Below are positions 27,737 through 36,960 of a stretch of 64,000 nt of DNA, one piece after another. The position numbers were made by a program, and so were the translations under genes. The stretch lies in the NCBI GenBank assembly GCA_006218045.1, contig VBWB01000003.1:41834-105833 (forward strand), read 5' to 3'. The DNA comes from Stygiobacter sp. Lineage in GTDB: Bacteria; Pseudomonadota; Alphaproteobacteria; Rhodospirillales; Magnetospirillaceae. Under the pieces are notes generated by a model that had not been told where the DNA came from, ran no database searches, and was given only the letters and a program-made list of their open reading frames with translations. How positions within the stretch are numbered: the first letter of the stretch is position 1; each line of letters starts with the position of its first letter.

Positions 27737-27750
27737 ATACGCTTGCGTAT
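27737..27750 (-). promoter_or_regulatory. Candidate autoregulatory operator of the GntR gene
   Basis: A perfect palindrome, ATACGC-TT-GCGTAT, sits 85 bp upstream of the gntR start. It overlaps the octamer ATACAGAC (27749-27756), which is also found at the candidate site before matB. Its size fits FadR-type operators. Confidence 0.5.
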
Positions 27751-27881
27751 ACAGACACTGGACTGCCGATTTGCGTTGTGCTACCCCTGAGCCATCGTTC
27801 AACAGGAAGCCGACAGAGTTTTCACGGGCGAGAGGCAACGTACGGGAGGTGGATCAATCATCCCTCTTGCGCCGCCATTAA

Positions 27882-27906
27882 AAAAACGTATGTTCGTTTT
27901 TGAACA
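27882..27906. promoter_or_regulatory. Overlapping palindromes upstream of the acyl-CoA dehydrogenase
   Basis: AAAAACG-TATGTT-CGTTTTT (27882-27901) overlaps TGTTC-GTTTTT-GAACA (27891-27906), 19-43 bp before the start codon of the dehydrogenase. The position suits a repressor site for the valine genes. No cognate regulator is identified, though a TetR-type protein is plausible. Confidence 0.4.
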
Positions 27907-27924
27907 CGCAGGGATGAAACCGAA

Positions 27925-29064
27925 ATGCAGTTCAGCCTGACCGAAGATCAGGAAGCCTTCCAGAACGCCGCCCGCGATTTCGCCGGCGGCGAGATGGCCC
28001 CCCATGCCGCCCATTGGGATGAAGCGGAAATCTTCCCCGTCGATGCCTTGCGCAAGGCGGCTGAACTGGGTTTCGCCGGCATCTATGTCAAGGAAGACGT
28101 GGGCGGATCGGCGCTGAGCCGGCTGGATGCGGCGCTGATCTTCGAGGAACTGGCCGCCGCCTGCCCGTCCACCGCCGCCTATATCTCCATCCACAACATG
28201 GCGGCGTGGATGATCGACAGCTTCGGCAACGACGACCAGCGCGCCCGCTGGCTGCCCGACCTCACCACCATGACCAAATTCGCCAGCTATTGCCTGACCG
28301 AGCCCGGCGCCGGGTCGGATGCGGCAAGTTTGCGCACCAAGGCCGAACGCGACGGCGAATATTATGTGCTGAACGGGTCCAAGGCCTTCATTTCCGGCGG
28401 TTCGGTCTCCGACGTCTATGTGGTGATGGTCCGCACCGGTGGCCCCGGTGCCAAGGGCATTTCCTGTCTGGTGGTGGAAAAGGGCACGCCCGGCCTGTCC
28501 TTCGGCAAGCCGGAAAAGAAGCTGGGCTGGAAAAGCCAGCCGACCTGCGCCGTCATCTTCGAGGATTGCCGCGTGCCGGTGGCCAACCGCATCGGTGCCG
28601 AGGGCGAAGGCTTCAAGATCGCCATGAAGGGTCTGGACGGCGGGCGGCTGAATATCGGCGCCTGTTCCTTGGGCGGCGCGCGCGAATGCCTTCGGCTGGC
28701 GGTGGACTACACCAACCAGCGCCAGCAATTCGGCCAAGCCATCAGCGCCTTCCAGAACACCCAGTTCCAACTGGCCGACATGGCCACCGAGCTGGAGGCG
28801 GCGCGGCTTTTGCTGCACCGGGCGGCTTCGGCGCTGGATGCCAAGGAAGCCAACGCCACCACCCTGTGCGCCATGGCCAAGCGTCTGGCCACCGATACCG
28901 GCTTTGCCGTCGTCGACCGGGCGCTGCAATTGTTCGGCGGCTACGGCTACATCAAGGAATACCCGATCGAGCGGTACCTGCGTGACCTGCGCGTGCACCG
29001 CATCTTGGAAGGGTCCAACGAAATCATGCGCGTCATCATCGGCCGGGCCTTGACCCAGGTCTAA
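27925..29064 (+). CDS. Isobutyryl-CoA dehydrogenase-like acyl-CoA dehydrogenase
   Basis: A 379-residue FAD-dependent acyl-CoA dehydrogenase. Motifs include [15 protein letters not shown] (FAD binding), [18 protein letters not shown], and the catalytic-Glu segment [17 protein letters not shown]. The last closely matches ACAD8-type isobutyryl-CoA dehydrogenases rather than the usual YEGT form. It would convert isobutyryl-CoA to methacrylyl-CoA. The next gene, MmsB-like, catalyses a later step of the same valine pathway. The crotonase and HIBCH-like genes on the other strand supply the steps between. Confidence 0.88.
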   Translation: MQFSLTEDQEAFQNAARDFAGGEMAPHAAHWDEAEIFPVDALRKAAELGFAGIYVKEDVGGSALSRLDAALIFEELAAACPSTAAYISIHNMAAWMIDSFGNDDQRARWLPDLTTMTKFASYCLTEPGAGSDAASLRTKAERDGEYYVLNGSKAFISGGSVSDVYVVMVRTGGPGAKGISCLVVEKGTPGLSFGKPEKKLGWKSQPTCAVIFEDCRVPVANRIGAEGEGFKIAMKGLDGGRLNIGACSLGGARECLRLAVDYTNQRQQFGQAISAFQNTQFQLADMATELEAARLLLHRAASALDAKEANATTLCAMAKRLATDTGFAVVDRALQLFGGYGYIKEYPIERYLRDLRVHRILEGSNEIMRVIIGRALTQV

Positions 29065-29100
29065 AAACAAAACGGCGCGAACAGGGAAGGAGACGAGGAT

Positions 29101-29991
29101 ATGGCACTGATTGGCTTCATCGGCCTGGGCAACATGGGTGGCCCCATGATGCGCAACCTGCTGAAGGCCGGACACAAGGTCCGCGCCTTCGACCTGTCGG
29201 AGACGGCGAAACAGGCCGCCACCGAGGCCGGCGCCACCGTGGTGGACACGGCCGCCGACACGGCGGAAGGCACCGATGTGGTGGTCTCCATGCTGCCGGC
29301 GGGCGAGCACGTGAAGTCGGTCTATCTGGGCGAAGCGGGCGTGATGGCCCGCGCGCCCGAGGGCTGCCTGTTCATCGACAGCTCGACCATCGACGTGGCC
29401 AGCGCCCGCGAGGTTGCCGCCGCGGCCCTGGCCAACGGCCAGTTGATGGTCGATGCCCCGGTCTCGGGCGGTGTCGGCGGGGCCGAGGCCGGAACGCTGA
29501 CCTTCATGGTCGGCGGTTCGGATGCCTCCTTCGCCAAGGCCCTGCCCATCCTGGAAACCATGGGCAAGACCATCGTCCATGCCGGCGGCGCCGGTAACGG
29601 CCAGGCCGCCAAGATCTGCAACAACATGCTGTTGGGCATTTCCATGATCGGCACCTGCGAGGCGTTCGCCCTGGCCGAAAAGCTGGGCCTGGACGCGCAG
29701 AAGCTGTTCGACATCTCGTCCAAGTCGTCGGGCCAAAACTGGTCGATGACCAGCTATTGCCCGGTGCCCGGCCCGGTGCCGACCAGCCCGGCCAACCGCG
29801 ATTATCAGCCCGGCTTCGCCGCCGCCATGATGCTGAAGGATCTGAAGCTGGCGGTGGAAGCGGCAAGCAAGGCCGGCGCCTCGGTGCCCCTGGGCAGCCA
29901 GGCCAGCCAGCTTTATGCCCTGTTCGCCGGCAGCGGCCATGCCGGCACCGATTTCTCCGGCATCATCAATATGCTGCGGGGGGCGAAATGA
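29101..29991 (+). CDS. mmsB: 3-hydroxyisobutyrate dehydrogenase
   Basis: A 296-residue NAD(P)-dependent beta-hydroxyacid dehydrogenase. The dinucleotide motif FIGLGNMGGPMMRNLL is at residue 6, the substrate motif DAPVSGGVGGAEAGTL at about 119, and the catalytic Lys lies in GQAAKICNNMLLG at about 169. The C-terminal segment PANRDYQPGFAAAMMLKDLKLA is typical of MmsB. It oxidises 3-hydroxyisobutyrate to methylmalonate semialdehyde in valine catabolism. Its stop overlaps the start of an ABC ATPase gene (ATGA), so the degradation and transport genes are translationally coupled. Confidence 0.92.
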   Translation: MALIGFIGLGNMGGPMMRNLLKAGHKVRAFDLSETAKQAATEAGATVVDTAADTAEGTDVVVSMLPAGEHVKSVYLGEAGVMARAPEGCLFIDSSTIDVASAREVAAAALANGQLMVDAPVSGGVGGAEAGTLTFMVGGSDASFAKALPILETMGKTIVHAGGAGNGQAAKICNNMLLGISMIGTCEAFALAEKLGLDAQKLFDISSKSSGQNWSMTSYCPVPGPVPTSPANRDYQPGFAAAMMLKDLKLAVEAASKAGASVPLGSQASQLYALFAGSGHAGTDFSGIINMLRGAK

Positions 29992-30794
29992 GCACCACCT
30001 CGCCGCTGCTGGAAGTCCGCGACGTCTCGCTCGGCTTCGGCGGCGTCCGCGCCCTGACGGAAGTGAACTTCCATGTCAACAAGGGCGAGCTGTTCTCGAT
30101 CATCGGCCCCAACGGCGCCGGCAAGACCTCCATGCTCAATTGCGTGTCGGGCCGCTACAAGCCCACCAATGGGCGGGTGTTCTTCGAGGGCCGCGACGTC
30201 ACCGGCATGACGCCCAACCAGCGCGCCACCATCGGTATCGGCCGCACCTTCCAGAATCTGGCGCTGTTCGGCCATATGAGCGTGCTCGACAACATCATGG
30301 TCGGGCGCCATCACCTGCTGAAGAACAACTTCCTCACCGGCGGCCTCTATTGGCTGGGCGCGCAAAAGGAAGAGCTGGCGCACCGGCGCAAGGTGGAAGA
30401 CATCATCGACTTCCTGGAAATCGCCCATATCCGCAAAGCCACCGCCGGCACCCTGTCCTATGGCTTGCGCAAGCGGGTGGAACTGGCCCGGGCCATGGCG
30501 GTCGAGCCCAAGATCATCCTGCTGGATGAACCCATGGCCGGCATGAACCTGGAAGAAAAGGAGGACATGGCCCGTTACATCGTCGATCTGAACGAGGAAT
30601 GGGGCATGACGGTGGTGATGATCGAACATGACATGGGGGTGGTCATGGACATCTCGCATCGGGTCATCGTGCTGGAATTCGGCCGCAAGATCGCCGACGG
30701 CCTGCCCGACGACATCATGAGCAATGAACGGGTGAAGGTGGCCTATCTCGGCGTCGACGAAGACGAAGAGAATGCCGCCGAAGCCGTGGCCTGA
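29988..30794 (+). CDS. Branched-chain amino acid-type ABC transporter ATP-binding protein (LivG-like)
   Basis: A 268-residue LivG-type ATPase. Walker A is GPNGAGKTSML, the signature LSYGLRKRVELARAM (Tyr-Gly-Leu in place of GGQ), Walker B IILLDEPMAGM, and the H-loop IEHDMGVVM. The signature departure is common in LivG proteins of aromatic and organic-acid type systems. It belongs with the permeases at 32769 and 33667, the binding protein at 34798 and the LivF-like ATPase at 36123. A CoA ligase gene separates it from the rest, which suggests uptake is coupled to CoA activation. Confidence 0.88.
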   Translation: MSTTSPLLEVRDVSLGFGGVRALTEVNFHVNKGELFSIIGPNGAGKTSMLNCVSGRYKPTNGRVFFEGRDVTGMTPNQRATIGIGRTFQNLALFGHMSVLDNIMVGRHHLLKNNFLTGGLYWLGAQKEELAHRRKVEDIIDFLEIAHIRKATAGTLSYGLRKRVELARAMAVEPKIILLDEPMAGMNLEEKEDMARYIVDLNEEWGMTVVMIEHDMGVVMDISHRVIVLEFGRKIADGLPDDIMSNERVKVAYLGVDEDEENAAEAVA

Positions 30795-30807
30795 CAGGGG
30801 AATGAGC

Positions 30808-32757
30808 ATGAGCCACGACTATAACGACGCAGCCCAGTTCGACACCTTTCCCAAGCTTCTGTGCGAAAACGCGCGCCGTTGGCCCAACGACGTCGCCATG
30901 CGGGAAAAGGAATTCGGCATCTGGAATCTGTTCACCTGGACCGATTACCTGAACGAAGTCCGCCGCCTCGCCCTGGGCCTGGCCGCCACCGGGGTCAAGC
31001 GCGGCGACGTGGTCGCCATCTTGGGCAAGAACCGGCCGGAATGGGTGTGGGGCGAATTGGCCGCGCATTCCATCGGCGCCCTGTCCATGGGCGTCTACCA
31101 GGACAGCATGAACGCCGAAGTGTCCTATCTGCTCAATTACACCGCTGCTTCCGTGGTGCTGGCCGAGGATGAGGAGCAGGTCGACAAGCTCTTGGAAATC
31201 GCTGGCGACGTGCCCAGCCTTCGCCACATCGTCTATTTCGACCCGCGCGGCATGCGCAAATACCAGGACGACAAGCTGATCTTCGCCGGCGATTTGCGGG
31301 CCAAGGGCGACGAGTTGGCGGCGCGCGAGCCGGGCCGCTTCGAGGCCGAAATCAATGCCGGCAAGGGCGATGACGTCTCGGTGCTGGTGACCACCTCGGG
31401 CACCACCTCCAACCCCAAGCTGGCCATGCTGCAATCGGGGCCGTTCCTGCGCCATTGCACCGCCTATTTGCGCGCCGATGAAAAGAGCGCCGGCGAGAAT
31501 TACGTCTCCATGCTGCCGCTGCCGTGGATCATGGAACAGATTTACGCCGTCGGGCAGCCGCTGGTCTGCCGCAACATCGTCAATTTCGTCGAGGAACCGG
31601 AAACCCAGATGCCCGACATGCGGGAAATCGGCCCGCATTTCGTCCTGCTGGCGCCCCGGACCTGGGAAGCCATCGCCGCCGAGGTCCGCTCGCGCATGAT
31701 GGATTCGACCCGGTTCAAGCGTTTCATGTTCGATCTGGGCATGAAACTGGGGATGCAGGCACTCGATCAAGGCAAGCGCTCGTGGCTGGCCGACCGCATC
31801 CTGTTCAAGGCGCTCAGGGATCGCATCGGTTTCAGCTATCTGAAGTCGGCGGCCACCGGCGGGGCCGCCCTTGGTCCCGATACCTTCCGTTTCTTCCTGG
31901 CCATGGGCGTGCCGCTTCGGCAAATCTACGGCCAGACCGAACTGGCCGGCGCCTATACGGTGCACCGCGGCCACGACATCGACTTCGACAGCGTCGGCAT
32001 TCCGTTCGATGACGCGCAATTGCGCATCGACAATCCCGACCATAACGGCGTCGGCGAAATCGTCGCCCACACCGACGGCATGTTCACCGGCTATTACAAG
32101 AACCCGGAAGCGTCGAAGGCCGACATCGTCGACGGCAATTGGCTGAAGACCGGCGATGCCGGCTATATCAAGAAGGAAAACGGCCATCTGGTGGTCATCG
32201 ACCGCATCAAGGATCTGGCCACCACCACCCATGGCGTCCGTTTCTCGCCCCAGTTCATCGAGAACAAGCTGAAATTCTCGCCCTTCATCGCCGAGGCGGT
32301 GATCCTGGGGGCGGAAAAGCCCTATCTGTCGGCGCTGGTCTGCATCCGCTATTCCATCGTGTCGAAATGGGCCGAGCAAAAGGGCATCGCGTTTACCAAC
32401 TACACCAATCTTTCGGCGCAAGAGCAGGTCTATGAGTTGCTGCGCTCGGAAGTGGAGAAGGTCAACGCCACCTTGCCCGAACCCCAGCGCATCCGCAAAT
32501 TCCTGTTGCTGTACAAGGAACTCGACGCCGATGACGGCGAGCTGACCCGCACCCGCAAGGTCCGCCGCGGCGTCATCAACGAAAAGTACGGCGACATCAT
32601 CGATGCCATGTACGCGGATCGGCCCATGGTGCCGGTGGATGCGGTCATCACCTTCCAGGACGGCTCGACCACCCGGGTCAAGACCGAGCTCAAGGTGATC
32701 ACCCTGCTGCCGCCCCCCATCGTCGCGCCCGCTTCCTCTCAAAGCGCCGCCGAATAG
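30808..32757 (+). CDS. Long-chain acyl-CoA synthetase-type AMP-dependent ligase
   Basis: A 649-residue AMP-forming ligase of the large FadD15/ACSL type. Motifs are LVTTSGTTSNPKLAML (A3), RQIYGQTELAGAYTVH (A5), NWLKTGDAGYI (A7) and VVIDRIKDLATTTHGVRFSPQFIE (A8). I prefer ATG 30808 (AGGGG 7 nt upstream) to ATG 30802. It is embedded between the LivG-like ATPase and the LivH permease of one ABC transporter, so it probably activates the imported acid. The chain length or aromatic nature of the substrate cannot be read from sequence. Confidence 0.85.
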   Translation: MSHDYNDAAQFDTFPKLLCENARRWPNDVAMREKEFGIWNLFTWTDYLNEVRRLALGLAATGVKRGDVVAILGKNRPEWVWGELAAHSIGALSMGVYQDSMNAEVSYLLNYTAASVVLAEDEEQVDKLLEIAGDVPSLRHIVYFDPRGMRKYQDDKLIFAGDLRAKGDELAAREPGRFEAEINAGKGDDVSVLVTTSGTTSNPKLAMLQSGPFLRHCTAYLRADEKSAGENYVSMLPLPWIMEQIYAVGQPLVCRNIVNFVEEPETQMPDMREIGPHFVLLAPRTWEAIAAEVRSRMMDSTRFKRFMFDLGMKLGMQALDQGKRSWLADRILFKALRDRIGFSYLKSAATGGAALGPDTFRFFLAMGVPLRQIYGQTELAGAYTVHRGHDIDFDSVGIPFDDAQLRIDNPDHNGVGEIVAHTDGMFTGYYKNPEASKADIVDGNWLKTGDAGYIKKENGHLVVIDRIKDLATTTHGVRFSPQFIENKLKFSPFIAEAVILGAEKPYLSALVCIRYSIVSKWAEQKGIAFTNYTNLSAQEQVYELLRSEVEKVNATLPEPQRIRKFLLLYKELDADDGELTRTRKVRRGVINEKYGDIIDAMYADRPMVPVDAVITFQDGSTTRVKTELKVITLLPPPIVAPASSQSAAE

Positions 32758-32768
32758 GAGTTGCCCCC

Positions 32769-33662
32769 ATGTCCGGCAATCTGCTTTTCCAATTGCTTCT
32801 GAACGGACTCATCGTCGGCACGCTCTACGGTGTGGTCGCCATGTGCTTCGTGCTCATCTACAAATCCACCCAGGTGGTCAATTTCGCCCAGGGCGAGTTT
32901 CTGCTGATCGGCGCCTGGACCTGCTGGTGGCTGGTGGTCGATGCCGGCCTGCCGTTCTGGTTCTCGTTCCCGCTCACCTTCCTGTTCATGATGGTGTTCG
33001 GCATCGCCCTGCAAATGGTGGTGCTGCGCCCCTTGATCGGCGAGCCGATCATCTCGGTGATCATGGTCACCATCGGGCTGTCCATCTTCTTCCAATCGGT
33101 GACCAAGTGGATTTTCGGCGCCGACGTCCAGCCCTTCCCAGAAATCTTCCCGGTCAAGTCGGTGGACGTGCTGGGGTTGCAGGTGCAGCCGGCCTATCTG
33201 ATGAGCCTGGTGGTCTCCGTCCTGGTCATGGCCGGCTTCGCCTGGTTCTTCAAGTATTCGCGCATGGGTCTGGCCATGCGGGCCACCGCCTTCAACCAGC
33301 AGGTGGCCCAATCCCTGGGCATTTCGGTCAAGAACGTCTTCGCCATGGCCTGGGCCATTTCCGCCATGGTCTCGGCCCTGGCCGGCGTCGTCGTCGGCAT
33401 GGTCAACGGCGTGTCCGGCGCGCTGTCGTTCTTCGGCATCAAGGTGTTCCCGGCGGTGATCGTCGGCGGGCTTGATTCCATCATCGGCGCCATCGTCGGC
33501 GGCCTGATCATCGGGCTTTTGGAAAACTTCGCCGAATACGTGGACGGCCAATGGCTGCATCTGGGCAACCTCTACACCGTGGCGCCGTTCTACGTGCTCA
33601 TCATCATCCTGATGATCAAGCCCTACGGCCTGTTCGGCACTCACAAGATCGAAAGGGTCTAG
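32769..33662 (+). CDS. Branched-chain amino acid-type ABC permease (LivH-like)
   Basis: A 297-residue inner-membrane permease with about eight hydrophobic helices. The LivH landmarks are present: NGLIVGTLYGVVAMCFVLIY at the N-terminus, VNFAQGEFLLIGAW, and the EAA-like loop AMRATAFNQQVAQSLGISVK. It lies 11 bp after the ligase gene and 4 bp before the LivM-like gene. Together they form the transmembrane channel of a HAAT-family importer. Confidence 0.92.
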   Translation: MSGNLLFQLLLNGLIVGTLYGVVAMCFVLIYKSTQVVNFAQGEFLLIGAWTCWWLVVDAGLPFWFSFPLTFLFMMVFGIALQMVVLRPLIGEPIISVIMVTIGLSIFFQSVTKWIFGADVQPFPEIFPVKSVDVLGLQVQPAYLMSLVVSVLVMAGFAWFFKYSRMGLAMRATAFNQQVAQSLGISVKNVFAMAWAISAMVSALAGVVVGMVNGVSGALSFFGIKVFPAVIVGGLDSIIGAIVGGLIIGLLENFAEYVDGQWLHLGNLYTVAPFYVLIIILMIKPYGLFGTHKIERV

Positions 33663-33666
33663 GCCG

Positions 33667-34740
33667 ATGATCTCCTCCAGCCTTATCCCCTGCGGTCAGT
33701 TCAAGACCTCCTACGCCAAGGACACCACCATATTCGACACGCCGGTGATGCGGGCGTGGGCGGTGGCGAGCGTCTTGTTCCTGATCGCCGCGCCGAGCTT
33801 CCTCAACAATTATCACCTGAGCATCCTGATCCAGATCGGCTTCATGGGCATCGCTGCCTTGGGCCTTAACATCCTGGTCGGCTATACCGGGCAGATCTCC
33901 TTGGGCCATGCCGGCTTCTTCGGCTTCGGCGCCTTCGCCTCGGCCTGGCTCAACAACTCCTTCGGTGTTCCGGTGGTGCTGGCCATGCCGCTGGCCGCCG
34001 TCATGACCACCGTGCTCGGGCTGTTGTTCGGCATTCCGGCCGGACGGCTGAAGGGGCTTTATCTGGCCATCGCCACCTTCGCCTCGCAATTCATCCTGGA
34101 AGACTTCTTCGCCCGCGCCGATTGGTTCTCGGGCGGGTCGTCGGGCGCCGCCGCCGCCCCGGTCAATCTGTTCGGCTATGAATTGTCGGGTGACACGGGC
34201 TTCTTCTACGTCGTGCTGTTCTGGGTGGTGGTGATGTTCCTGATCGGGAGCAACCTGCTGCGCACCCGCGACGGCCGCGCCTTCATCGCCGTGCGCGACC
34301 ATTATCTGTCGGCCGAGGTCATGGGCATCAACCTGACCAAGTACCGCATCCTGTCCTTCGGCCTGTCGTCGTTCTATGCCGGGCTGGGCGGGGCGCTTTA
34401 CGGCCACTACCTGGGCTTCGTCTCGGCCGAGGGCTTCACCATCCTGATGTCCATCGAATTCCTCGGCATGATCATCATCGGCGGCCTTGGCTCGGTCGCC
34501 GGCACCTTGATGGGCACCACCTTCATGGTGCTGCTGCCGGAAGTGATGGAAGGCGGCGTCAGCATCGCCAAAAGCCTGATCGGCGGCGATGTCAGCTGGC
34601 TGAACGAAGGGCTGGCCTATATCAAGCAGGCCTCCATCGGTCTCGCCATCATCTTGTTCCTGATCTTTGAACCCGACGGGTTGATCCACCGCTGGCGGTT
34701 GGGCCGCTCGTACTGGAAGCTTTATCCGTTCTCGTACTAA
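33667..34740 (+). CDS. Branched-chain amino acid-type ABC permease (LivM-like)
   Basis: A 357-residue permease. The LivM features are GLNILVGYTGQISLGHAGFFGFGAF near residue 75 and the cytosolic EAA-like loop RDHYLSAEVMGINLTKYRILSFG near residue 220, within about ten hydrophobic helices. It pairs with the LivH-like protein just upstream. A short GCCCC/GGGGC stem lies between its stop and the binding-protein gene and may modulate expression. The C-terminus (WRLGRSYWKLYPFSY) is longer than in classical LivM. Confidence 0.92.
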   Translation: MISSSLIPCGQFKTSYAKDTTIFDTPVMRAWAVASVLFLIAAPSFLNNYHLSILIQIGFMGIAALGLNILVGYTGQISLGHAGFFGFGAFASAWLNNSFGVPVVLAMPLAAVMTTVLGLLFGIPAGRLKGLYLAIATFASQFILEDFFARADWFSGGSSGAAAAPVNLFGYELSGDTGFFYVVLFWVVVMFLIGSNLLRTRDGRAFIAVRDHYLSAEVMGINLTKYRILSFGLSSFYAGLGGALYGHYLGFVSAEGFTILMSIEFLGMIIIGGLGSVAGTLMGTTFMVLLPEVMEGGVSIAKSLIGGDVSWLNEGLAYIKQASIGLAIILFLIFEPDGLIHRWRLGRSYWKLYPFSY

Positions 34741-34797
34741 CCAACAACGAGCCCCCCAAGGGGCCTGTCAAATCCAACACATTGGGAGGAAACACGA

Positions 34798-36030
34798 ATG
34801 CGTAAACTTCTTCTGGCCTCTGCCGCCGTGACTCTGGTTTGCACCGGCACGGCCCAGGCCGCCGACATCGTCATCGGCCATCTGGCCGATCTCACCGGCG
34901 CCACCGCCTCGGTGTCCAAGCCGTTCGCCGGCGGCGTCGCCGACGCGCTCAATTACATCAATGCCAAGGGCGGGGTGAAGGGCGACAAGATCGCCTTCGA
35001 GACCGTCGATTATTCCTATCAAGTGCCGCGCGCCATGGCGCAGTACAAGAAGTGGACGTCGGAATCCAAGCTGGCCGCCATCCAGGGTTGGGGCACCGGC
35101 GACACCGAAGCGTTGGTTTCCTCGGTGGCCAAGGATGAGATCCCCTATTTCTCCGCCTCGTATTCGGGCCATCTGACCGACCCGCAGGGCAAGACCTCGG
35201 CCAAGGCGGCGCCTTACAACTTCTTCTACGGCCCCAGCTACACCGACGGCTGTCGCGGTCTGGTGGAATGGGCCGCCGCCGATTGGAAGAAGAAGGGCGG
35301 CAAGGGCCAGGCCAAGTTCGTCCACATGGGCGACAACCACCCCTATCCCAACGCCCCCAAGGATGCCTGCGGCGCCTATGCCAAGGAAAAGGGCTTCGAG
35401 ATCCTGAACCCGATCCAGTATTCGCTGAAGCCGGGCGACTTCAAGGCGCAGTGCCTGTCGCTCAAGGAATCGGGCGCCGATTACGCCTATCTGGCCAACA
35501 CCTCGGGCTCGACCATCTCGCTGTTGAAGAGCTGCGAGACGGTGGGCACCAAGGCCCAGTTCATGGGCAATATCTGGGGTATGGACGAAGCCGGCCTGAA
35601 AGCCTCGGGCGAGGCCGCCAACGGCATGACCTGGGTCGTCGCCGCCACCACCTGGGCCGACACCACCCCGGGCATGACCTTGGTGCGTGAAATCTCCAAG
35701 CTGTCCGACCCGTCGGGCAAGGAAGAGCGCCCCAGCCACTACATGCGCGGCATCTGCTCGGCCTTCTACATGAAGGAAGCCATGGACATCGCCACCACCA
35801 TGCCCGGCGGCGTCACCGGCGCCAACATCAAGGCGGCCATGTACAAGAAGTCCAACTGGGTTCCCGCCGGTCTGGAAGGCGTCTGCCTGCCGTCCACCTG
35901 GAAGGCCGACGACCATCGCGGCACCACCCAGGTGATGGTCTATCAGGCCGCCATCAAGGGCGAGGACGTGAAGATGACCAAGGTCTACGCCGCCGAGCTG
36001 CCCCGCCGCCCCGAGTGGCTGGGCTGGTAA
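34798..36030 (+). CDS. Periplasmic substrate-binding protein of a HAAT-type ABC transporter
   Basis: A 410-residue exported protein with signal peptide LLLASAAVTLVCTGTAQA. The mature domain is a type I periplasmic-binding fold (GHLADLTGATASVSKPFAGGV; QGWGTGDTEALVSSVAKDEIPYFSASYSGHL). It recognises the substrate of the importer formed by the LivG/H/M/F-like proteins. The start has GGGAGGA 9 nt upstream. A strong hairpin terminator follows the gene, which would make this the most abundant product of the cluster, as binding proteins usually are. It is divergent from LivK proper, so the ligand may not be an amino acid. Confidence 0.9.
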   Translation: MRKLLLASAAVTLVCTGTAQAADIVIGHLADLTGATASVSKPFAGGVADALNYINAKGGVKGDKIAFETVDYSYQVPRAMAQYKKWTSESKLAAIQGWGTGDTEALVSSVAKDEIPYFSASYSGHLTDPQGKTSAKAAPYNFFYGPSYTDGCRGLVEWAAADWKKKGGKGQAKFVHMGDNHPYPNAPKDACGAYAKEKGFEILNPIQYSLKPGDFKAQCLSLKESGADYAYLANTSGSTISLLKSCETVGTKAQFMGNIWGMDEAGLKASGEAANGMTWVVAATTWADTTPGMTLVREISKLSDPSGKEERPSHYMRGICSAFYMKEAMDIATTMPGGVTGANIKAAMYKKSNWVPAGLEGVCLPSTWKADDHRGTTQVMVYQAAIKGEDVKMTKVYAAELPRRPEWLGW

Positions 36031-36045
36031 TCAGCGTCTGAAACC

Positions 36046-36077
36046 GGGTGGTCCGGTCCGCCGGACCACCCCTTTTT
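36046..36077 (+). terminator. Intrinsic terminator / attenuator inside the liv-like operon
   Basis: A perfect 11-bp stem (GGGTGGTCCGG / CCGGACCACCC) with loop TCCG is followed by C and five T. It lies 15 bp after the binding-protein stop and 46 bp before the next co-directional gene. It probably causes partial termination. Confidence 0.85.
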
Positions 36078-36122
36078 CCTTCTGTACCCCCCCCTTTCCT
36101 TTCTGTACCAAGGTGCCCGATC

Positions 36123-36947
36123 ATGGCTGAACCCGCCATCAAGCTCGCCCCGGAAGAATCCCTGCTGTCGGTCAACAACATCGAAGTCGTCTATGACGAC
36201 GTCATCCTGGTCCTGCGCGGCGTCAGCCTGGAAGTGCCCAAGGGCAAGGTGGTCACCCTGCTTGGTCCCAACGGCGCCGGCAAATCGACCACGCTCAAGG
36301 CCATTTCCGGCCTGCTGGCCACCGAGGACGGCGAGGTCACCCGCGGCTCGATCACCTTCGAGGGCGAGGAAATCGCCAACAAGAACCCGGAAGACATCGT
36401 CCGGCGCGGCATTTTCCAGGTGATGGAAGGCCGCCGCATCATCGAGGACATGACCTGTCTGGAAAACCTGCGCCTGGGCGCCTTTACCCGCCGTGACGGC
36501 GGTGCCGCCATCCGCCGCGACATCGACATGGTCTACAATTATTTCCCCCGCCTGAAGGAACGCACCGGCATGGCCGGCTATCTGTCGGGCGGCGAACAGC
36601 AGATGCTGGCCATCGGCCGCGCCCTGATGGCGCGCCCCAAGATGATCTTGCTGGACGAGCCGTCCATGGGCCTGTCGCCTTTGCTGGTCAAGGAAGTGTT
36701 CGGCATCATCGAGCAGCTTTGCCACGATCTGGGCATCACCATCTTGCTGGTGGAACAAAACGCCCGCATGGCGCTGAAGGTCGCCGATTTCGGCTACATC
36801 ATGGAATCCGGCAAGATCATGCTGGACGGCGCCAAGGAAGACCTGATCAACAACGAAGACGTCAAGGAGTTCTATTTGGGCGGCGACAAGGAACGCAAGT
36901 CGTTCAAGAACCTGAAATCCTATAAGCGCCGCAAGCGCTGGCTGTGA
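36123..36947 (+). CDS. Branched-chain amino acid-type ABC transporter ATP-binding protein (LivF-like)
   Basis: A 274-residue LivF-type ATPase. Walker A is GPNGAGKSTTLK, the signature is LSGGEQQMLAIGRAL, Walker B MILLDEPSMGLSP and the H-loop VEQNARMAL. The C-terminus carries a basic tail (SFKNLKSYKRRKRW) longer than in standard LivF. ATG 36123 is chosen because the upstream in-frame residues come from the terminator region. It completes the HAAT importer and lies 13 bp before a PaaK-like ligase gene. Confidence 0.9.
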   Translation: MAEPAIKLAPEESLLSVNNIEVVYDDVILVLRGVSLEVPKGKVVTLLGPNGAGKSTTLKAISGLLATEDGEVTRGSITFEGEEIANKNPEDIVRRGIFQVMEGRRIIEDMTCLENLRLGAFTRRDGGAAIRRDIDMVYNYFPRLKERTGMAGYLSGGEQQMLAIGRALMARPKMILLDEPSMGLSPLLVKEVFGIIEQLCHDLGITILLVEQNARMALKVADFGYIMESGKIMLDGAKEDLINNEDVKEFYLGGDKERKSFKNLKSYKRRKRWL

Positions 36948-36960
36948 AGGCGCCCGTCCA

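Noticed and set aside
27799..29940. 713-codon minus-strand frame opposite the acyl-CoA dehydrogenase and mmsB
   Set aside because: No family motif, compositional bias of a shadow frame, and it covers two certain genes.
30715..32742. 675-codon minus-strand frame opposite the CoA ligase
   Set aside because: Shadow of a certain ligase gene; no domain is recognisable.
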